Assembly: GCF_007003975.1 (NCBI RefSeq)
Contig: NZ_VFTC01000016.1
Coordinates: 89,328 to 153,327 of the forward strand
Length of the DNA stretch: 64,000 nt
Direction: 5' to 3'
Origin: Mesorhizobium sp. WSM4306
Lineage (GTDB): Bacteria > Pseudomonadota > Alphaproteobacteria > Rhizobiales > Rhizobiaceae
Part shown: piece after piece, positions 42,745 through 54,847 of the stretch
Layout of the letters: the number at the start of each line of letters is the position of its first letter
How positions within the stretch are numbered: position 1 is the stretch's first letter
Notes under the pieces: generated by a model
What the model saw: the letters and a program-made list of their open reading frames with translations, nothing else
Told to the model about the DNA's origin: nothing
Database searches by the model: none
Translations under genes and position numbers: made by a program

Positions 42745-43839
42745 TTATAGCCACTTCTTCCGTTTGAAGAAGACGATCAGGCCGACAGCAACGGCCAGCA
42801 TGAACAGCAGCGAAGCCGGATAGCCGTAATAGGCCTTCAGTTCCGGCATGTTCCATGGCGAGGTTTCGGGGTCGAAATTCATGCCCCAGATACCAACCAG
42901 GAAGGTGAGCGGCATGAAGATCACCGAGACGATGGTCAGATAAGAGATGACATCGTTGGTGCGCGCCTGGCTCAGCGACAGATGCATTTCAATCAGGCCG
43001 GTCAGCATGTCGCGCTGGTTCTCGACCAGTTCGATCAGCCGCAGTGCGTGGTCGAGCGTGTCATTGAAGAATATCTTCGTCTCAGCCTTCACATAGGGCA
43101 CGTCGTTGCGGATCAGCGTCGCCAGTGCGTCGCGCATCGGCCACAGCACGCCCTTGAGCACATTGGCGTCGCGCCGCAATTCGTGCAGTTGCCGCATCTG
43201 ATGCTTGTGCGGGGTGTTGAGCATCTCGTCTTCGATGCCGTCGACCTCCTCGCCCGCGGCCTCAATCGGCGGGAAATAGCTGTCGACGATGGAGTCGATG
43301 AGCGCATAGGCCAGATAGTCGGCGCCGCGCATCCGCAGCCGATTGGGCAGCGAGGCGGCAATGCGCTTGCGTACGGGATCGAACGGATCGCCTTCGCGCT
43401 CCTGGAAGGTGACAACGAAATTCCTGCCGAAGAACACCGCGATCTGCTCGTAGCGATGCACCTTGACGTCGTCGATCATGCGCATGACGACGAAGGCGTG
43501 ATCCTCGAAGAAATCGACCTTCGGCCGCTGGCCGGTGTTGACGACATCTTCCAGAGCCAGCGGATGCAGGTTGAAAATCCGGCCGATCTCCTCGATCAAC
43601 TGGATGTTGGCCAGCCCGGTGCAGTCCAGCCAGACGACCGGCCAGTTGTCGCAATGGGTGTTGAGATCATCGATGCTGGCCTTGTCGATGGTCTTGAATT
43701 TTTCCGGCGAGATCAGCGTCAGCCGGAGCTCGGAGCGGCGCGCCGCCGGATCGGCGATCAGCGTGCCCGGCGAGGCGCCGACCGGCGGCCGCCGCGTTTT
43801 CACCGGCACCCGGTTTTTCACCGCCTCAGCCTTTGCCAT
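42745..43839 (-). CDS. corA: CorA-family magnesium/cobalt transporter
   Basis: A 364-residue pentameric divalent-cation channel. A large cytoplasmic domain is followed by two C-terminal membrane helices, with the selectivity signature GMNFDPE after the first (VIFMPLTFLVGIWGMNF) and a short basic tail. It lies between truB and rpsO on the same strand, 45 bp from truB, where most bacteria have rpsO directly. Confidence 0.93.
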   Translation of the reverse strand: MAKAEAVKNRVPVKTRRPPVGASPGTLIADPAARRSELRLTLISPEKFKTIDKASIDDLNTHCDNWPVVWLDCTGLANIQLIEEIGRIFNLHPLALEDVVNTGQRPKVDFFEDHAFVVMRMIDDVKVHRYEQIAVFFGRNFVVTFQEREGDPFDPVRKRIAASLPNRLRMRGADYLAYALIDSIVDSYFPPIEAAGEEVDGIEDEMLNTPHKHQMRQLHELRRDANVLKGVLWPMRDALATLIRNDVPYVKAETKIFFNDTLDHALRLIELVENQRDMLTGLIEMHLSLSQARTNDVISYLTIVSVIFMPLTFLVGIWGMNFDPETSPWNMPELKAYYGYPASLLFMLAVAVGLIVFFKRKKWL

Positions 43840-43883
43840 CTGCCCCTCGGATGTAACCTCGAAGTGAAACTAGACGAGAGTGG

Positions 43884-44849
43884 TCAGCCGGCAAAGACCC
43901 GCTTGGGCTTGAACATGCCTTGCTCGATGGCGCCGATGGCGACCAGCTTGCCGCGCGCGGTGGCGCAGGCTTCCTCGGCTTCCACGGGCGCGTCGCGGCC
44001 GCGGATGATGACCGGATTGCCAAGCCGGATTTTTGTCGCCGCATCGTCGCTGATGGCGATCTGCGGCAGGCAGTCGAGCGCGGCCGCAGTATCGACAAGC
44101 AGCGCATCGATGGCGCCGAAGTCGATCGGCGCATCGACAACATCGGCGTCGCCGTCAGCTTCGCGCTGTTCGCCGAAACGGGCGGCCTCCAACTCAGCGA
44201 CGGTGACGAAATCTTCCTGGGTGAACGGTTCTACCTCAACCCGGCGCAATTCGGCGATGTGGCCGAAACAGCCGAGGTCGCGGCCCATGTCGCGGGCCAG
44301 CGAGCGCACATAGGTGCCCTTGCCGCATTCGACCTCGAAAAGGGTGCGGTCGGCAGCGTGTTCCACAATATCGAGGCGGCCGATTTCAATCTCCCGCGCG
44401 GGTATGTCGACCGTCTCGCCCTCGCGGGCGAGGTCGTAGGCGCGTTCGCCCGCTATCTTGATGGCTGAGAATTGCGGCGGCGTCTGCATGATGACGCCGG
44501 TGTATTTCGGCAGCAGCGCCCTGACGTCGGCCTCGGCCGGACGCCGGTCGGAGTTTTGCGTTACCGGACCCTCGAGGTCGTCAGTAGAGCGCTCCTCGCC
44601 CCAGGCGACGGTGAAACGATAGATCTTGGCGCCGTCCTGGACGTAAGGCACGGTCTTGGTGGCCTCGCCGAGCGCGATCGGCAGCATGCCGGAGGCCAGC
44701 GGATCGAGCGTGCCGGCATGGCCGGCCTTTTCGGCCTGGAACAGCCATTTGATCTTGGAGACGGCTTCGGTCGAGCCCATGCCGACCGGCTTGTCCAGCA
44801 CCACCCAGCCCGAAATCGGCCGCCCTTTCTTCTTGCCGCGGCGCCCCAC
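43884..44849 (-). CDS. truB: tRNA pseudouridine(55) synthase
   Basis: A 321-residue enzyme making pseudouridine 55 in the T loop of tRNAs. The catalytic Asp is in GTLDPLASGMLPIALGEATK. The KIWDKPVG-type start region WVVLDKPVGMGSTEA and the PUA-like C-terminus are present. The GTG start overlaps the rbfA stop by one base. Confidence 0.95.
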   Translation of the reverse strand: MGRRGKKKGRPISGWVVLDKPVGMGSTEAVSKIKWLFQAEKAGHAGTLDPLASGMLPIALGEATKTVPYVQDGAKIYRFTVAWGEERSTDDLEGPVTQNSDRRPAEADVRALLPKYTGVIMQTPPQFSAIKIAGERAYDLAREGETVDIPAREIEIGRLDIVEHAADRTLFEVECGKGTYVRSLARDMGRDLGCFGHIAELRRVEVEPFTQEDFVTVAELEAARFGEQREADGDADVVDAPIDFGAIDALLVDTAAALDCLPQIAISDDAATKIRLGNPVIIRGRDAPVEAEEACATARGKLVAIGAIEQGMFKPKRVFAG

Positions 44850-45265
44850 TATTTCTCGTCCTTGTCGTTGTTGTCTTCAGGGCCGAGATCGCGGGCGACT
44901 TCGGGCGATTTCAGGAGATCGTTGATCCTGGCGAAATTGTCGAATGACGTGTCGAGCTTGAAGCGAAACTCAGGCATGAACTTCATTTGCCGGAGCGCGC
45001 CGGAAACGCGGCCCCGGACGAATTTTGCATGCTTGTTGAGCGCGTCGATCACCGCACCGGTATCCTTTGCGCCGAGCGGCGAGACAAAAGCAGTGGCAAC
45101 CTTCAGGTCGGGCGACATGCGCACTTCCGACACAGACACCACGGCGTTTTCGATCACCGGATCAATGATCTCGCCGCGCTGCAAGGTTTCCGACAGCGCA
45201 TGGCGAACCTGTTCGCCGACGCGCAGCATGCGCTGGGATGGCCCAGCATTTGACGATTTTGGCAT
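44849..45265 (-). CDS. rbfA: 30S ribosome-binding factor A
   Basis: A 138-residue single-KH-domain factor for maturation of the 16S rRNA 5' end and for cold adaptation. The segment RVGEQVRHALSETLQRGEI is typical and the AxG-type interrupted KH motif is in the later part. A negatively charged tail (EDNNDKDEK) ends it. The ATG at 45265 is preferred over a longer frame. It overlaps truB by one base; a YcxB-like gene separates it from infB. Confidence 0.94.
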   Translation of the reverse strand: MPKSSNAGPSQRMLRVGEQVRHALSETLQRGEIIDPVIENAVVSVSEVRMSPDLKVATAFVSPLGAKDTGAVIDALNKHAKFVRGRVSGALRQMKFMPEFRFKLDTSFDNFARINDLLKSPEVARDLGPEDNNDKDEK

Positions 45266-45362
45266 GAAAGCTTCTCTCTCAGTGCGGGTTCGAACCGCCT
45301 CAAACCGCTGACTTAGCGCCATTGGCCGCACTTGGCTACCCCATCAAGTACGCCGGCTTGCC

Positions 45363-45917
45363 TTAGTGCAATGTACGTGGCTCAGTCTGCTCCGCTGTTT
45401 GCACTATCTGGCTTGAATTCATGACGGACACGATGTTGTCGTACTGAACTCTCATTTCATTTTCGGTCCCAAAGGCCTTCTTCGGAATTAGCCAAGCATC
45501 TTGCTGCGTTATCAGGCCGATGCCGAATTCGGTCAAAGTAATCTTCTCTACAGCACTCCAGCCTGTGTGACTTTCCGAGTCCGTGACCAGCTTCGAAATC
45601 CCAGCTTGATTGACCCGGACAAGGGTTGGCCGAGGATCGAATTGAGCAGCCTTTTCTTTTCTCGAGAATATCAGCCGAAGGTTGGCCATGATTCCTGCAA
45701 CGATAGTCATCATCCCGACAAGACCGGCAAGTCCGGCAAGCGCCCCGGAACGGTCAAGGACATTGGTGGCAAGCACAAGCGGAATGCCTATCAGGAGGCA
45801 GTACGATAAACGCCTCAAGCCAGCGAGCCGATTTTCGTCTCGCTGTTTCGAATAGACTCCTGAAAAGTCGTCAGGCGACAGAACAAAGCGATATTCGAGG
45901 CTTGGTTCTGTCTCCAT
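45363..45917 (-). CDS. YcxB-like membrane protein inserted between infB and rbfA
   Basis: A 184-residue protein with two membrane helices (about 39-80: LSYCLLIGIPLVLATNVLD and LAGLVGMMTIVAGIMA) and a C-terminal soluble domain (GWSAVEKITLTEFGIGLITQQDAWLIPKKAF) of the YcxB type. It is clearly lower in GC than infB and rbfA. It starts nine bases upstream of infB's end, on the same strand, so it is read in the superoperon. Its function is unknown; its base composition suggests recent arrival. Confidence 0.75.
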   Translation of the reverse strand: METEPSLEYRFVLSPDDFSGVYSKQRDENRLAGLRRLSYCLLIGIPLVLATNVLDRSGALAGLAGLVGMMTIVAGIMANLRLIFSRKEKAAQFDPRPTLVRVNQAGISKLVTDSESHTGWSAVEKITLTEFGIGLITQQDAWLIPKKAFGTENEMRVQYDNIVSVMNSSQIVQTAEQTEPRTLH

Positions 45918-45926
45918 ATGCCGACA

Positions 45927-48487
<2,561 letters not shown>

Positions 48488-48491
<4 letters not shown>

Positions 48492-49138
48492 TCCATATCC
48501 TCTGCAGCATCATCTTCGTCAGCAACGGCCGCAAGCATTGCCAGATCGTCGGGGGTTCCGCCCCGATATCGGTCGAGCGCAACCATGCGCTTCTCAACCG
48601 CCTTGCCCGCGTCTCCCGCGAGAACGGCAGCATGTATCACATTTGTGCCCCCCAATGCCAAGCTCAACTCGGCCTCGGAGAAAAGTTTGTAGGCAAGGAC
48701 TGCAGGCCCGCCGAGGTGGACAGTTGCCCGCCGCGCCTGGCTGATCTTGCGCACGCCGTCGTCGGATGCTTCGGTCGCGTGGAGCACGAAAAGCGCCAGT
48801 CCACTGCGCACCGCGCTCTCGACCTTGGTGGCGCCGAGAGCGATTGCGCCGGCCTTGCGAGCAAGGCCGAGCATGCCCAGAGCGGATCGTGCAAGCAGTC
48901 CGTCGACCATGCCGCCGAGATCGGGCGGCACGGTCACTTGCGCCTTGAAGGCGCGGGCAAACAGGTTCTTCGCCGCCGCCTTGTCGATATGTAGGCGGTC
49001 GGCGCTCACCCAACAACCACGGCCGGGCAGGTTTCTCTTGATGTCCGGAACGACGGCCGAATCCGGGCCGACGACGAAACGGATCAGCTCATCCGGCTCG
49101 GCTTGCCTGCGGGTAACGATGCAGGTGCGATCGTTCAT
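48488..49138 (-). CDS. YlxR domain plus ribosomal L7Ae-like RNA-binding protein
   Basis: A 216-residue fusion. The N-terminal YlxR (DUF448) domain is recognised from TCIVTRRQAEPDELIRFV and LPGRGCWVSADR. A C-terminal L7Ae-like domain runs over LGLARKAGAIALGATKVESAV. Both halves bind RNA. It lies between nusA and infB as in most bacteria; the two are separate genes in Gram-positives. It is coupled to infB by a four-base overlap. Confidence 0.9.
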
Positions 49139-49176
49139 CTCGTCCTGGGGCGGGTTGTGTGCGATGCGGTTTCACC

Positions 49177-50772
49177 TCACGCACCAACAGCTTCGTCAGC
49201 CGGGACCTGTTCGGCTGCAAGCTCGTCTTCGGTGATCCAGCCGGCCTTGAGGCGGGCTGCCAGAACCATCTGCTCGGCATCAGTGCGCGACACGCCGTGA
49301 TTGGCGAGCACGCCCGGATAGACCTTGGTCTCGCCGTCCTTGCGTTCCTTCCAGCCGGTGAGGTCGTCGGCGGCATAGCCGGCGAAATCCTCGATCGTCT
49401 TCACGCCATCCTCGCCGAGCGTCACCATCATGGCGGTGGTAACGCCGGGGATTTCGCGCAGCTCGTCGGTGACGCCCAGCGCCTTGCGCTTCTCGTCATG
49501 CTCGGCTTCGATCTTCTCCAGATATTCGCGGGCGCGGGTCTGGATCTCCGAAGCGGTGTCTTCGTCGAAGCCGTCGATCGAGGCGATCTCGCCTGAATCG
49601 ACATAGGCAACTTCCTCGACGCTGGTAAAGCCTTCGGAGGCCAGCACCTGGCCGACCATTTCGTCGACATCGAGCGCTTCCATGAACAGCGACGAACGCT
49701 CGACGAATTCCTTCTGGCGGCGTTCGGATTCCTCGGCCTCGGTCAGGATGTCGATATCCCAGCCGGTGAGCTGCGAGGCAAGACGCACGTTCTGGCCGCG
49801 GCGGCCGATGGCCAGAGACAGCTGGTCGTCGGGAACCACCACCTCGATGCGCTCGGCATCTTCGTCGAGCACGACTTTGGCGACTTCCGCCGGCTGCAGC
49901 GCATTGACGATGAAGGAGGCGGCCGAAGGCGACCACGGAATGATGTCGATCTTTTCGCCCTGCAATTCGCCGACCACCGCCTGGACGCGGCTGCCGCGCA
50001 TACCGACGCAGGCGCCGACCGGATCGATGGATGAGTCACGCGAAATGACGGCGATCTTGGCGCGCGAGCCCGGATCGCGGGCGACCGACTTGATCTCGAT
50101 GATGCCGTCGTAGATTTCCGGCACTTCCATGGTGAAGAGCTTGGCCATGAACTGCGGATGGGTACGCGACAGGAAGATTTGCGGGCCGCGCTGTTCGCGG
50201 CGCACGTCGTAGACATAGGCGCGGACGCGGTCGCCATACTTGTAGTTTTCGCGCGGGATCAGCTCGTCGCGGCGGATAATCGCCTCGCCACGGCCGAGAT
50301 CGACGATGACGTTGCCATATTCGACGCGCTTGACGGTGCCGTTGACGATCTCGCCGATGCGGTCCTTGTATTCGTCATACTGGCGGTCACGTTCGGCCTC
50401 GCGCACCTTCTGCACGATGACCTGCTTGGCTGACTGGGCGGCGATGCGGCCGAAATCCATCGGCGGCAGCTGTTCGGCGATGAAGTCGCCGAGCTGGGCG
50501 TCGGGATTGCGCTCGCGCGCCGAGGAGATGGCGATCTGGGTGGCGTAGTCATCGACCTTCTCGACCACTTCCATCAGCCGCTGCAGCTTCATCTCGCCGG
50601 TGGTGGCGTTGATGTCGGCGCGGATGTTGGTTTCCTGGCCGTAGCGCGAGCGCGCAGCCTTCTGGATCGCATCGGCCATTGCGGCGATGACGATCGACTT
50701 GTCGATCGACTTTTCACGCGCGACCGCATCGGCGATCTGCAGCAGTTCAAGTCTGTTGGCGCTTACAACCAT
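49177..50772 (-). CDS. nusA: Transcription termination/antitermination factor NusA
   Basis: A 531-residue RNA polymerase-associated factor for pausing, termination and antitermination. An N-terminal RNAP-binding domain precedes an S1 domain (IGEIVNGTVKRVEYGNVIVDLG), two KH domains (for example GRRGQNVRLASQLTGWDIDI) and two C-terminal helix-hairpin-helix acidic repeats. The ending is acidic. It follows rimP after about 50 bp. Confidence 0.97.
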   Translation of the reverse strand: MVVSANRLELLQIADAVAREKSIDKSIVIAAMADAIQKAARSRYGQETNIRADINATTGEMKLQRLMEVVEKVDDYATQIAISSARERNPDAQLGDFIAEQLPPMDFGRIAAQSAKQVIVQKVREAERDRQYDEYKDRIGEIVNGTVKRVEYGNVIVDLGRGEAIIRRDELIPRENYKYGDRVRAYVYDVRREQRGPQIFLSRTHPQFMAKLFTMEVPEIYDGIIEIKSVARDPGSRAKIAVISRDSSIDPVGACVGMRGSRVQAVVGELQGEKIDIIPWSPSAASFIVNALQPAEVAKVVLDEDAERIEVVVPDDQLSLAIGRRGQNVRLASQLTGWDIDILTEAEESERRQKEFVERSSLFMEALDVDEMVGQVLASEGFTSVEEVAYVDSGEIASIDGFDEDTASEIQTRAREYLEKIEAEHDEKRKALGVTDELREIPGVTTAMMVTLGEDGVKTIEDFAGYAADDLTGWKERKDGETKVYPGVLANHGVSRTDAEQMVLAARLKAGWITEDELAAEQVPADEAVGA

Positions 50773-50822
50773 GTCTTTATCTCCCGAACTGGGTGCCGGA
50801 GCTTTGGCCGGCAGCTCAATCG

Positions 50823-51455
50823 TTATTCCTGTTCGTGTTCTTCCGTGGCGTCTTCGGAAACATCGTCTTCCGGCTCGCCGCGGCGTTTCTTGGCTTCCTT
50901 GCGTTCCCTGTTATCCTTCGACAGGGCGTCGCGGATGAGGTCGTCGGTGAGGATCAGCCGCACATCGGCGATCGCGTCATAGGGAACGCGCACCGTCGGC
51001 TCTTCGCCATAAGCGGCCTTGTCGCGCTCGATCAGCACATCGTCTTCGGCGGCTTCGGCAATCTTGCCCTTGAAGCGCTTGCGGTCGGCTACCAGCACTG
51101 AGGTTTCCATCTTCACCAGATGGCCGGTCCAGGTGACGAAATCCGACTTGCGCACCAGCGGCCGGTCGATGCCGGGCGACGACACTTCGAGATGATAGGC
51201 CTTTTCGATCGGATCGTCGACGTCGAGCGCCGGCGACACGGCGCGGCTGACCTCTTCGCAATCCTCGACGGTCATGGTGCCGTCCTCGCGTTCGGCCATG
51301 ATCTGCAGCGTCAGCCCGTTCTGGCCCGACAGATGCACCCGCACGAGGCGGAAACCGATGCCGCGCAACACCGGCTGAACGATCAGCGCGATGCGCGCAT
51401 CGATGCCGCTTTCGCGGATGATGCGGTCGTCGGCTTCGCTTGCCGTTGCAGTCAT
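50823..51455 (-). CDS. rimP: Ribosome maturation factor RimP
   Basis: A 210-residue 30S maturation factor. The N-terminal alpha/beta domain (GIGFRLVRVHLSGQNGLTLQIMAE and LEVSSPGIDRPLV) is intact; the C-terminus is highly charged. The ATG at 51455 is preceded by AGGAA; a longer frame runs into a palindromic repeat. It is the first gene of the rimP-nusA-infB superoperon, so its promoter lies in 51456-51709, where a repeat and a terminator are also found. Confidence 0.93.
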   Translation of the reverse strand: MTATASEADDRIIRESGIDARIALIVQPVLRGIGFRLVRVHLSGQNGLTLQIMAEREDGTMTVEDCEEVSRAVSPALDVDDPIEKAYHLEVSSPGIDRPLVRKSDFVTWTGHLVKMETSVLVADRKRFKGKIAEAAEDDVLIERDKAAYGEEPTVRVPYDAIADVRLILTDDLIRDALSKDNRERKEAKKRRGEPEDDVSEDATEEHEQE

Positions 51456-51515
51456 GCGGTTCCTGTCGTGCTCCAGATCAGATGAGGTTCGGTCATCCTG
51501 ATCTATCTCTTTGCT

Positions 51516-51564
51516 GAGCATGATCTTTTCCGAAAACCGGTTCCCACTTTTCGGGATCATGCTC
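51516..51564. repeat. Intergenic palindromic repeat family D, copy 3
   Basis: GAGCATGATC at 51516-51525 is inverted exactly as GATCATGCTC at 51555-51564; the centre holds CCGAAAACCGGTTCCCACTT. It lies just upstream of rimP. Confidence 0.8.
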
Positions 51565-51583
51565 TGATGGCTGACCGGCAGGT

Positions 51584-51618
51584 AATAAAAAAGAGCGGGA
51601 CCGGGTGGACCCACTCTT
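51584..51618 (-). terminator. Rho-independent terminator of the toxin gene
   Basis: On the minus strand AAGAGTGGG and CCCGCTCTT (51610-51618 and 51591-51599) pair with one G-U wobble and are followed by TTTTATT. It lies 92 bp after the toxin stop and isolates it from rimP. Confidence 0.8.
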
Positions 51619-51709
51619 CGTCATACCGACCAAGAATTTGAGGCTGATATAGACGATCCCGGCCGGTGTTTCAAGTCTCGATGCCAGCGCCTGTCGTAAC
51701 GGCCAATGC

Positions 51710-51988
51710 TTACAGCTGCCGCGGCCATTTCTGGGCCGCATGCATGACCGTGATGATCTCGATCTCGCGGCCCACCACCCGATACGGAATGAGGTACGGA
51801 ATATCGGCCAGCACCAGCTCTCGCGTGCCCCTTATTCGCCCAACACGCCCCATCGCTGGTAGGCTGTCCGCCGCAGAGACGATGCGCGCGACTACCCGTG
51901 AAGCGGCGTTAGGGCTATCCTTTTCGACAAACGCACCAATCTGGTGGAGACGCCGCAATGCGCGAATCGTCCAGCGGACCTTGCTCAT
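51710..51988 (-). CDS. RelE/ParE-family toxin
   Basis: A 92-residue toxin of a type II toxin-antitoxin module. The RelE/ParE fold is suggested by the segment WTIRALRRLHQIGAFVEKDSP, the RVGRIRGTRELVLADIPYLIPYRVVG strand region and the C-terminal IITVMHAAQKWP. Arg residues in the RVGRIRGTREL stretch are the usual functional positions. It is coupled by a four-base overlap (ATGA) to the end of the antitoxin frame. Whether it is a RNase-like RelE or a gyrase-inhibiting ParE cannot be decided; the sequence is more ParE-like. Confidence 0.88.
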   Translation of the reverse strand: MSKVRWTIRALRRLHQIGAFVEKDSPNAASRVVARIVSAADSLPAMGRVGRIRGTRELVLADIPYLIPYRVVGREIEIITVMHAAQKWPRQL

Positions 51989-52231
51989 CGGCCGAGAGAC
52001 GGCTTGACATACTTCGCCACGACTTCGGCCAACTCTTGTTCGCTTGCAAATTCACCGCGGTCGGCCTCGCCCAACCCAGCCTCGATTTCTGCAAGTTGCC
52101 ATTCTTCCCTGGCAACGTAGTCTTCGATCGCCTGAGCCGCGACGTAGGAGCGGGAGCGGTCAACTTTACCCGCCAAGTGGGTCAAGCTTGGCTGCCGTCT
52201 CATCAGAGAGCCGTACCGTAAAAGCAGCCAT
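51985..52231 (-). pseudogene. Frameshifted ribbon-helix-helix antitoxin
   Basis: Read from the ATG at 52231, which has GGAG upstream, the frame gives MAAFTVRLSDETAAKLD, a typical ribbon-helix-helix start, and then stops at 52166 after 21 residues. Deleting one G/C base at 52179-52181 (GGG on plus, CCC in the mRNA) would join it to LAGKVDRSRSYVAAQAIEDYV and the rest of a normal antitoxin of about 81 residues ending at 51985. As written, only the fragment from an internal ATG at 52203 is open: it lacks the DNA-binding strand but keeps the toxin-binding C-terminus. A sequencing error is an alternative explanation. Confidence 0.75.
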
Positions 52232-52238
52232 CGGCGCC

Positions 52239-52301
52239 TCCATTCTGGTTAATATTGAAACCAATCTGGTTCACATTGAATGTGATGGAACCAATCCGGT
52301 T
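52239..52301 (-). promoter_or_regulatory. Triple operator-like repeat upstream of the toxin-antitoxin genes
   Basis: AACCAATCTGGTT at 52259-52271 and AACCAATCCGGTT at 52289-52301 are near-identical and each is close to palindromic; a partial third copy, CCATTCTGGTT, ends at 52250. The full copies are 30 bp apart and the partial one is about 20 bp from its neighbour, near whole helical turns. A perfect palindrome CACATT-G-AATGTG lies between at 52272-52284. They fit the pattern of an antitoxin operator. A TTGACG on the minus strand lies further upstream as a possible -35. Confidence 0.6.
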
Positions 52302-52445
52302 CGTCAATTGCTATAGACAGTCGCATTGCGCGGGGCGCATGCCGCCTATGCGGTAACGGCCCTGTGATTTCAGACGCCGCGTTCCTATCTATGTTGCACT
52401 GCACAAACCGAGATGGCGCGCGGTGGCGCGCGAAAGGTCAAGACA

Positions 52446-52610
52446 ATGAACAACCGTACTGTGTTTTCCGCCATAGGCGACGCTTTTGCCCTCTTCGGCA
52501 GCGCCGTTGCTGCCTCGCGGGCCGTTGAAGTCGGCCGCAAGCCGCGCGCCAACGATTTGCGCCGGCTCGGCATGGACCCGACCGCTTTCGACAAGATCGG
52601 CCGTTTCTAA
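52446..52610 (+). CDS. Small conserved-looking protein of unknown function
   Basis: A 54-residue protein starting MNNRTVFSAIGDAFALFGSA, with an Ala-rich amphipathic helix and an Arg-rich C-terminal segment (GRKPRANDLRRLGMDPTAF) ending GRF. The C-terminus vaguely recalls small DUF1127-type proteins, but the match is not convincing. A CGAAAGG sequence lies upstream. It stands alone between the toxin-antitoxin operator and trmB; no function can be given. Confidence 0.6.
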   Translation: MNNRTVFSAIGDAFALFGSAVAASRAVEVGRKPRANDLRRLGMDPTAFDKIGRF

Positions 52611-52626
52611 ATCTGAAGCGGACCAC

Positions 52627-52652
52627 GATGCCGGGACCGTTGGTCCCGCATC
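52627..52652. terminator. Hairpin between the small gene and trmB
   Basis: GATGCCGGGACC (52627-52638) pairs with GGTCCCGCATC (52642-52652) with one bulged base, in the gap between converging genes. It may end transcription from both sides, but there is no strong T run. Confidence 0.5.
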
Positions 52653-52655
52653 GGA

Positions 52656-53357
52656 CTATTTCCTGACGAAGGTGAGATAGGCCGGCCGCCGGCCCTCGCG
52701 AATGGCTTTTGCCTCGTAGCGTGTGCCAGGCCAGCCTTCATAGGGCCGATGCCAGTCGGCCGCGTCCTCAGCCTGCCACAGGAGCGCGCCATGCGCCCGG
52801 CAGTGCAACAAGGTCCAATTAACATAGGTGTCGATGTCGGACGCGAAGTGGAATTTTCCGCCGGGCCTCAGAACACGCGCGAACCGATCGAGATTGAGCA
52901 GGCTGACAAAGCGCCGCTTCCAGTGCTTTTTCTTCGGCCAGGGATCGGGATAGAGCAGGTCGATGCCGTCGAGCGAGGCCTGCGGCAACCAATCGAGCAG
53001 GCGCGTGGCGTCATCATTGTGGACGCGAAGATTGGCGAGCGGCTTTTCCCGCACCGCCATCATCAGCTTGGCCATACCATTGACGAACGGCTCGACGCCG
53101 ATGAAGCCGGTCGCCGGGGCCTCCATGGCCCGATGCAGCAGATGCTCGCCGCCGCCGAAGCCGATTTCCAGCCGAACCGCTGAAACGTCCGCTGCGAACA
53201 GCGTGCGCAAATCCGCCGGCGCATCGGTGGAGAGGTCGAGGCCATAGGCGCCAAGACCGCTTTCCAGCGCCGCCGCCTGCAGCGGGCGAATGGTCTTGCC
53301 ATGCCGGCGGCCGAAGAACCCTTCGGTCGCCCGGCTCCGCCTTTCCTTTGGATCCAT
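52656..53357 (-). CDS. trmB: tRNA (guanine-N7-)-methyltransferase
   Basis: A 233-residue enzyme making m7G46 in tRNAs. The motif I region is VRLEIGFGGGEHLLHRA; the family hallmark DLLYPDPWPKKKHWKRRF is complete. The ATG at 53357 is taken; the open frame continues back into metK in a non-coding sense. It lies 20 bp after metK. Confidence 0.95.
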   Translation of the reverse strand: MDPKERRSRATEGFFGRRHGKTIRPLQAAALESGLGAYGLDLSTDAPADLRTLFAADVSAVRLEIGFGGGEHLLHRAMEAPATGFIGVEPFVNGMAKLMMAVREKPLANLRVHNDDATRLLDWLPQASLDGIDLLYPDPWPKKKHWKRRFVSLLNLDRFARVLRPGGKFHFASDIDTYVNWTLLHCRAHGALLWQAEDAADWHRPYEGWPGTRYEAKAIREGRRPAYLTFVRK

Positions 53358-53377
53358 GGCCGGGTCGCGCGCCGCCC

Positions 53378-54643
<1,266 letters not shown>

Positions 54644-54847
54644 GGGTGTCCCCTCTTGAAAAAACGATCGGCAGGGCTGCCGATTTTGGCGCGCCACGTG
54701 TTAACGGTGCCGGGCGCCGCTCGTCAAGCGGTGCCGCGGTTCTGGCATGAATGTCGCAGCAATATATCTTGTACCACCGGCGGCTTGGCGCCGCCGGCAG
54801 TCGAGCCCTTGGGCTACTCCGGCCAATGGGTCAATCGACGCACCGGA

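Noticed and set aside
51985..52203. A complete 72-residue antitoxin starting at ATG 52203
   Set aside because: The frame lacks the first strand and helix of a ribbon-helix-helix protein, which are found in another frame directly upstream, so it is treated as part of a frameshifted gene.
54644..54847. SAM riboswitch upstream of metK
   Set aside because: The region has GC-rich hairpins but I could not match the conserved core of SAM-II, SAM-V or SAH riboswitches.
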